This document shows, piece by piece, positions 57,883-64,000 of a stretch of 64,000 nt of DNA. Each line of letters opens with the position of its first letter. Within the stretch, counting starts at the first letter, position 1. The translations under genes and the position numbers were made by a program. A model generated the notes under the pieces. That model saw nothing but the letters and a program-made list of their open reading frames with translations, did no database searches and was not told the origin of the DNA. The DNA comes from Heliocidaris erythrogramma (Eukaryota; Echinodermata; Echinoidea; Camarodonta; Echinometridae). The stretch covers positions 12,292,974-12,356,973 of the forward strand of contig CM046853.1 in NCBI GenBank assembly GCA_025617745.1. The letters run 5' to 3'.

Positions 57883-58556
57883 CATTTTAAAAATTTGTAG
57901 GAATATGATATTCCATCCATGATTTCTCATATTCTACAATAATTTATTTAGATAATCTATACCAAACGGAAAGCAAAAATTCTGGAGTAAAAGTGGTTCC
58001 AACAAGAAAATTAATCTACAAAGAATATGGGTGATATCGCGATCTCAAAATCCAGTGTCAGATCGCAACGCGCTGCAACTGAAAAAAGGGCATAAAAATC
58101 ATGAAACCTAAGTTCACGCACGTGAGTTTACATCTAAATAAGTTATCCAACACAGCGATCCATCAAAGGTAAGATAATTGCATCATTTGCAAGTCAAAAT
58201 ATCATACAATCATTTGGTATCCCGTTTTACTTAAAAGTTTGATGAAATCTCTCCACATGAGGATTTCTAGACCCTTGTTCTAGAACCGATGACTACTGAA
58301 TTCTCTCATTCACATAGGCTTAATACAGAGAGGATCCAGTTCCCGTAGGCAAACGGTTAACTTCAGATTTTGCGGAAACTGATGCAAACAGTAGTAAAGT
58401 TTGCTGATCTTTTGTCAATATCTTCATAATTTCTCACCCAAATTTAAAAAAACTATTGTCCATAGGTAATCTTAGCTTCCTCTATTCAATGGTGCTATCA
58501 AATTTTTGAAATCTTTTGTTTTTGAGATATTAATTTGGCATGGTCACACCACCATA
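57883..58556. repeat. GTGACCATATTTCACGCA-type repeat, copy 1
   Basis: It starts with GTGACCATATTTCACGCACA and ends near GGCATGGTCACAC. Blocks such as TCCATGATTTCTCATATTCT, TACAATAATTTAT and GATAATTGCATCATTTGCAA recur in order at 59640-60600. Confidence 0.75.
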
Positions 58557-58932
58557 CTGCAATTCATGTTCATGAAATATACAATAGTCTTAATGAGTGA
58601 AATCACTTTAGATCTGTGCATATTGCCACTACATTTCAAGTGATCCTGCCATTTTTCTTAAACCAAACTTATTGTGTAGATCCCACTGCGCATAGTATTC
58701 AATCTCAGTGCAGTCTGATTGTGGAAGACTTTGCAGCATCATTAACATTCAGTGTTGCAAAATGTTTGACAAACTTTCTGAATATTCTGAAGTAAATGTA
58801 GATCAAAATCTTGAAAGTAATAATCCAAAATTAAAATTTCCTTTTATGGATTTGTTTCATGAATTTAGTCTTGAGAAGGAGACATAAGAAGAAGGAAGAT
58901 CTGGTGCATCAAAAGAGAGATTGGTGCTGAAG

Positions 58933-59037
58933 ATGGAGAGGGGTGGACCATCAGCACCGCAGATCCCTGCCAGACCAAGCATCTTTGAATATGCAGAGTC
59001 CCTCCCATTCTTTCATGGAAGACTTACAAACACTGAG
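58933..59037 (+). CDS. First coding exon of an SH2-domain protein (SYK-family-like)
   Basis: ATG at 58933 is the first after an in-frame TAA at 58885. The exon encodes MERGGPSAPQIPARPSIFEY, then AESLPFFHGRLTNTE, ending in phase 0 at GAG/GTGAGA. Continuing into exon 2 (61956-62050) gives the start of an SH2 domain about 22 residues from the N-terminus. The LPFF(H/F)G opening and its position match the N-terminal SH2 of SYK/ZAP-70 kinases, which bind doubly phosphorylated ITAMs. No kinase domain is in the window, so another SH2 protein such as Shark is possible. 5'UTR sequence is expected upstream. Confidence 0.7.
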
Positions 59038-59135
59038 GTGAGAAGGGAACTTTATGTTCTAAAAAACGAATTGTCATTTTAAACACATGTCAAGGATAAT
59101 CCATGTAAATTAATCGGTAATATGTTATGTGATGT

Positions 59136-59415
59136 ATACACTATGAACATGGCGAACAAAGAAGCGGACAAAATATACAGCTCCTCATTGTACCGTCCAC
59201 AATTACTCTGGTAGACAAAAGAACGTCCCTTGATTGCTATTATGTAAAAGTATGTAGAACAGGTGTCACATGCATTCACCTGTTCTACTTATTTTACATT
59301 AATGGATTATAGCAATGAAGGGATGTTCTTTTGTCTACCAGAGCAGTTGTGGAGGGTACAATGAGGAGCTGTATATTTTGTCCGCTCTCTTTGTCATCGT
59401 GTTCATAGTGATAAC
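59136..59415. repeat. Foldback palindrome in intron 1 of the SH2 gene
   Basis: Arms of about 130-140 bp are reverse complements with mismatches (AATATACAGCTCCTCATTGT against ACAATGAGGAGCTGTATATT). A short loop, TCACATGCAT, sits near 59266-59275 between AGGTG and CACCT. Frames on both strands here are repeat artefacts. Confidence 0.9.
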
Positions 59416-59566
59416 TTCCTCATACACATATGAGGTTATCTTATGCTTCATGCTAACTAACTTTTTTTCTCCAGCAGGCATAAAATTACATGTAAGGTCA
59501 TCAGTTTCCTGACAGCAAAATGTTGTTGATTTACAGGCAGAAAAATTAATGGGGATAGTCATTCCT

Positions 59567-59593
59567 TCCCCCCCCCCCCCCCCCCCCCCCCCC
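59567..59593. repeat. Long C homopolymer
   Basis: An uninterrupted run of more than 20 C residues in intron 1 of the SH2 gene. Confidence 0.95.
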
Positions 59594-59639
59594 TCTAGCA
59601 ATACCTCTGATCCAACACTCTTGCTTGTTAGTACGATGG

Positions 59640-60600
59640 GGGGACCAACATTTGTGCACAATTTTCAAAAAGTCAGGAATGTGATACACAATCCATGATT
59701 TCTCATATACTACAATAATTTATTAAGATTGATTCATACCAAACGGACAGCAAAATTATGGACCACAAATGGGTCCAGCTAGAAAATCAATCCACAAATA
59801 ATTCTGAAGATATCGCAATCTCAAAATGCAATACGCTGCAACTACAACAAAGTCATAAAAACAGCAAGTTCAAGCTTCGCACATGTACATGTGTTTATAG
59901 CTGATTTATCCAAGGTAGCAGTCCATGAAAGAAAAGATAATTGCATCATTTACAAGCAAAATATCATACAAATTGTTTGGTTTACATTTTTACTAACATT
60001 TTAACCCTTTTGAATTGAACCACATTTTGTGGTTTAGCTCAATAACTTTTAATTCAGAGCTCTAAAAATATACCAGATGCATGAGTAGAAAGAGCAAAAA
60101 TTTCTGCACACACTGTGTCCATTTTTATTGCTTGACCATATTGCGTTTGATGCCAGAAATTTTAAAAACGAGAGTAAGCTTTAAAATCCTTAAATTGGCA
60201 ACACATTGAGATGTTTAAAATCATTGTTTTTCATCAAAATTGGCAATTTATTTTCGACAAAATTCCTCACCATGTACATTGTTTTCAAAGAAATGACACC
60301 TTATTCGAACCATGTAGCACTGAAAGAAACATTATTGTTGCCAATTTGAAGAACAAAACGTGATCAATTTAGCCCTTAAATAATTCCTGTCCTAAAGTGA
60401 TGTTTTTCAGAAGAAAGAAGAAAGCAGCAAAATTTGCCCATCTTTTGTCAATATTTTCATAATTCCTCACCAAATTCCAAAGAAAATTCTTTTCATATAG
60501 GTTCCTCTGTCTATAGGTGCTACCAGATTTTCGAAATCTTATAGATTAAAAAAAAATATTGATGTGTGCGCGAACTTGGTCATGCGTGAAATATGGTCAC
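59640..60600. repeat. GTGACCATATTTCACGCA-type repeat, copy 2
   Basis: It shares ordered blocks with 57883-58556. Its right end (GCGTGAAATATGGTCACATT, 60581-60600) is the reverse complement of the left terminus at 57883, so the family has inverted ends. It lies within intron 1 of the SH2 gene. Confidence 0.75.
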
Positions 60601-61139
60601 ATTACCACACAATGCTGAAGCACAACATTCACAAATTTGCCATTTCAAATAATGGAGGATACATTGATACTAATCAATTATTCAGTGCCTTTTAATAGGT
60701 TGGAGTTGTTATTGTGAGTGAAAACAAAGGTCTCCACTTTCACATTTTATATAAACAATACACACCACACACTTCAGAATATCTCTTGAATGCAAAATCA
60801 TTTCCTCTAAATGCACTCAGTGCAGTTTGTCATTTAAAAAGTACACTGTAGTAAAGAATTTTTTTCTAACTACATGCACTTATATCGTGAAGATGACAAG
60901 AAAATGATGTTATGCTATCCTGATACAGAGCTGTAGCTGTATTTTCTGATTTTGAAGGAAATTTTGTTTTCAGTGTGGTTAAACTACATGCAGGTTTTCC
61001 CTTGTAAATACCGGTACATGTACTTTAACTTGTGTGATTATTCATAAATCCTGTCTTTTTTTTTTTAAGCTCTATTCCATTTGATGCTCCTGTACAACCA
61101 ACAGTTTTTTTGTTGATTTATAATCATATGTGATCAGTG

Positions 61140-61437
61140 AACAATTTCAGCTTTGTTCTTCAAGGGGCAGCCTTGAGCAATTTGCATAATTTGCATATCA
61201 AAAGACAAAATCCAATGTGTTCATCTTATGCAATGTAACCTGTGATGCAACGAACGGGCAAATTGTATTTTATTTAATTGCAAAAGATTAACAACTTAGT
61301 GTTGGGTGCAGCACGCACATAGTGCGTAAGTTCTCGTGGGCTGTTTAGCATTGCCTTTACATAAGGCCAGTTGGATTTATGCAAATTATGCAAAATGATA
61401 AAGTTGCTTTTTGTGCTACAAAGCTGAAATTGTTTGG
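61140..61437. mobile_element. MITE with inverted ends AACAATTTCAGCTTTGT
   Basis: AACAATTTCAGCTTTGT near 61140 recurs as ACAAAGCTGAAATTGTT near 61420, with TTTGCATAATTTGCAT / ATGCAAATTATGCAAAA further inside. Located in intron 1 of the SH2 gene. Confidence 0.85.
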
Positions 61438-61955
61438 AGACAACATGGGATCACAAATCCACAACACACTCAAATGGAAAGAACTTATCTAGGTTCATAA
61501 AATGTCAGGTCAACTACTGTGAAACATTTAGATATCAGAGGTGCCCATGATTCAGCTAAATCTTGATGTAATGAATGGAACCTTGGATCGAAAAGTAAAA
61601 ACCACAAAAGCCAAGATAAATATTACTTTTTCCAAACCATTTTTGTTCTTCCTGCATACCATAATATGAAAACCAAAAAGCACAGTTCTTGATAGAAATC
61701 CCTTTTAATTGCTCTAGGTGAAAGTGAACTCATTTCATGGCCATGATGTCTACCCTAGTTGATTTATATCTCTCTAACAGATGAAAGTACATGTTAAGAG
61801 AAGAATTTTACAATTTTTCTTTTGTTTCATTCTATTTCACAGACCAAATTTACATGTATACCAGTTTGAGGATGTTCAATATTTTTGTCTGCATGCAACT
61901 TGTTAGACTTTACCTGATTGTGTGTCTTTTCCTGTTCACTTTTTTTTTCTTTTAG

Positions 61956-62050
61956 GAGGATAGAATTTTCAAATACTACTTGGATACAAGGGGAGCTTAC
62001 CTATTGAGGAAAAGTAATTCACAGCAGGACACTCTAGTTATTTCGATTGT
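61956..62050 (+). CDS. Second coding exon, SH2 domain core
   Basis: A strong acceptor (CTTTTTTTTTTCTTTTAG) precedes GAG GAT AGA; the donor GTAAGAG starts at 62051. It reads EDRIFKYYLDTRGAYLLRKS, then NSQQDTLVISI and part of Val. YLLRKS is the FLVR-type betaB strand whose Arg contacts phosphotyrosine. Joined in phase 0 to the first exon it gives a continuous SH2 N-terminal half. The exon ends in phase 2. An alternative donor two bases earlier is weaker. The domain's C-terminal half must lie downstream. Confidence 0.8.
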
Positions 62051-62482
62051 GTAAGAGCAAGAAACAATTTTTAACCTTGAACCCTATCAGGACCAAAGTC
62101 AACAACACTATGTACAAAGTGAATAGTATTTTAGTCTTGTAACGAGAGGGTTAAAGAATTGATTAATCAAATTATACTTCAATGATAAATATCATCACAT
62201 ATTTTGTACCTCATGTTGGCTAAATGTGACTTTAAAAAAAGCCGCTCATATTACCATATTCTCAACAGTGATTTTGTTATTCCCATGTATAAGAACACAA
62301 TAGTAGCAATGAATCATGCAAAGGATTGCTCTTGAAATGTTCGTAATTTAAAATACATGTATAATTAGTGGTAATTTTAAATGATTAAGCCATTTGACTC
62401 CCCCCCCCCCCAAAAAAAAAAAAAGAAAAGAAAAAGAAAAATGGGAATATGTTATGTAGTCCAAGAGGTCTCCGAACTGCTA

Positions 62483-63054
62483 TTAAAGGGTACCACACCT
62501 CTGTAAGAAGGTGATTTGTATGAATTCAGAAAAATAATAGAAACAGGACGGTGAAAGTGTAAAAGAAATTGGACAAAAAGTAAGAAAGTTATGAATGTTA
62601 GCAAAATGAGATCACTAAGTCTATGCAAATTCGAAATTGGCATTTTGATTGGTCAACTGTGATGTTTCAGTGGGAAACTTTCCCGTTTGCCATTCACTAA
62701 AATTAATTCACAGTTTTCTCTTAAGCGCCTCTCCCCTTGGGACAGTACTCAAAATGTATTGTAGATAGCATTGTTCTATGTCATCAAAAAAAAAAAAGAT
62801 CCTACTGAGTTATACTTTTTGAAAACTTGACATTTATTTATTTTGTGTGTTGGAGCAAATAGGAGAGTTGTCCACTGCTACATCACAGTGACATTACCAA
62901 TTTAGCCTATTTGTAATGCCCATAGTGATTGCAAATTTTAATAATTCATAACTTTCTTAAAGTGTCCGATATTTTTCAAACTTTTCACTAATCTGCTTCT
63001 CTGATTTTTCTCCTTTCACCAAAATCTGATTACCAAGGTTGGATTGCACTTTAA
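62483..63054. mobile_element. TTAA-flanked MITE, left of a pair
   Basis: It starts TTAAAGGGTACCACACCTCT and ends with GGATTGCACTTTAA, sharing its right TTAA (63051-63054) with the next element. The interior contains inverse-related stretches (GAAAGTTATGAATG / AATTCATAACTTTC). Ends are imperfect. Confidence 0.6.
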
Positions 63055-63524
63055 AGGGGAAGTCCACCCTAATTACAAGTTGGTTTTAAAAGAAGCAGAA
63101 AAATTTAAGCAACAGATCAGTGAAGGTTTGAGCAAAATACGATTCCATGACGTATCTTGTGAGCTCCTCTCGCATTTGCCGTGTACCCCCAAAATCATTA
63201 ATATCCATTTTCTCTGAACGAAAATATTCAATTATACATGCACCTTAGATATAACCATTGCTCATATGTTTGTATGAAACAAATCTATTCCTTCATAAAA
63301 CTATGAAAATGAAAATTTACGAAATTTTCTGTACTGAGCAAATGGGAGAGGAGCTCGTAAGATCCATCATGGAGTTGCCAGTTTGTGTTTGATTGATTAC
63401 AACTTCAAAAATTCATAGCTTTCTTGTTTCTTATCGCATTTGGCTCAAACTTTCATTAATCTTTTCCTCTCATTTTTTGCTTTTATTTAAATCAACTAAA
63501 TACCAAGGTGGACTTTCCCTTTAA
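63051..63524. mobile_element. TTAA-flanked MITE, right of a pair
   Basis: TTAAAGGGGAAGTCCACC at 63051 and GGTGGACTTTCCCTTTAA at 63507-63524 are inverted ends with TTAA at both borders. The interior lacks coding capacity. It lies in the intron after exon 2 of the SH2 gene. Confidence 0.85.
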
Positions 63525-63963
63525 GTGTTTGTAATATTCAGCAATATTTTTTTTTTATTCTGTTGATATTTTGATTGTTCTAATCTAATCACATTCACTT
63601 TTGATTCCAACATAATCAACCTTTCAGAATAACTTCAAGATAGTATATTTTGAAAAGTCATTTTATCAACTGTACTCAAGATAACCTTTCAATTTGAAGA
63701 CTGTGAGAACAACAAATATAAAGCAATTATGTAGTAAGTGAAGAAGCTGATTCAGTGTGAGCATGATGTAATGCAATGAACAACATATCAATGTAGTTTC
63801 ATACTATTAATGTTTGTAGTAGTGGCAGGAAATCCTTTTTGTTCCTTTCGGTTTCTAGATTAGCGGAAACTACTGATAGTCATAATGTGACTATGATGAA
63901 TTTTCAGTAAGCGTTTGCCAGTCATTTAGTTATTCTTTGGAGAACATAATTATTGTATTGTAG

Positions 63964-64000
63964 GAAAAAGGTGAAGAATTTATTATACCCCCACCAAACG
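63964..64000 (+). CDS. Possible third SH2 exon, cut by the window end
   Basis: TTGTATTGTAG precedes G AAA AAG GTG AAG, which completes the phase-2 codon of exon 2 and would give VKKVKNLLYPHQT. That aligns in position with the betaC-betaD region of SYK SH2 domains, but the acceptor is weak and only 37 bases are visible. Another frame (EKGEEFIIPPPN) is also open. Confidence 0.3.

Noticed and set aside
1-64000. CRISPR arrays, operons, prophage or plasmid features
   Set aside because: The window is clearly metazoan nuclear DNA: spliced exons, LINEs, tRNA-derived repeats and MITEs. No regularly spaced identical short repeats with unique spacers were seen.

Overview
The window looks like accessory, transposon-dense nuclear DNA of a marine invertebrate deuterostome, most likely an echinoderm. 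The basis is AT-rich DNA full of G/C homopolymer runs and AGGCCTA and TACATGTA words, LINEs of several clades, Penelope-like and Tc1 elements, spliced genes, and an intronless rhodopsin-type GPCR with a paralogue. The organism assignment is inference. There are no operons, and most open frames are accidental or retroelement debris.

Layout. 0-8 kb: tRNA-Thr-like copies in a palindrome, a CGTACG-rich repeat, a LINE 3' end, a Gypsy pol fragment and a Tc1 fragment. 8-12.5 kb: a mariner-type MITE, a telomere-like array and a GPCR pseudogene. 13-16 kb: a broken minus-strand LINE. 17-23 kb: tandem repeats and poly-G repeats. 23-27 kb: copy 1 of a duplicated non-coding segment, split by a CR1/L2-type LINE. 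28-32.4 kb: a second copy of the MITE and the intact GPCR, with a foldback element inserted downstream. 32.7-43.8 kb: copy 2 of the duplicated segment, interrupted by a 6.7-kb element with 32-bp terminal inverted repeats, then tandemly duplicated and hit by a Tc1 derivative. 44-48 kb: a Penelope-like fragment with a hammerhead-like fold, then another LINE. 49-54.6 kb: a tRNA-derived SINE, a 180-bp satellite and a large inverted repeat. 54.6-64 kb: quieter DNA with the 5' end of a plus-strand gene whose first exons encode an SH2 domain like the N-terminal SH2 of SYK-family kinases.

The believable host genes are the intact GPCR (29259-30542, minus) and the SH2 gene (from 58933, plus, running off the window). 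The most unusual object is the insertion at 33547-40260. Its empty site is preserved in the paralogous copy near 24700, it has clustered subterminal repeats of its own terminal motif, no transposase was recognised in it, and it holds splice-bounded, phase-compatible exons on the minus strand.
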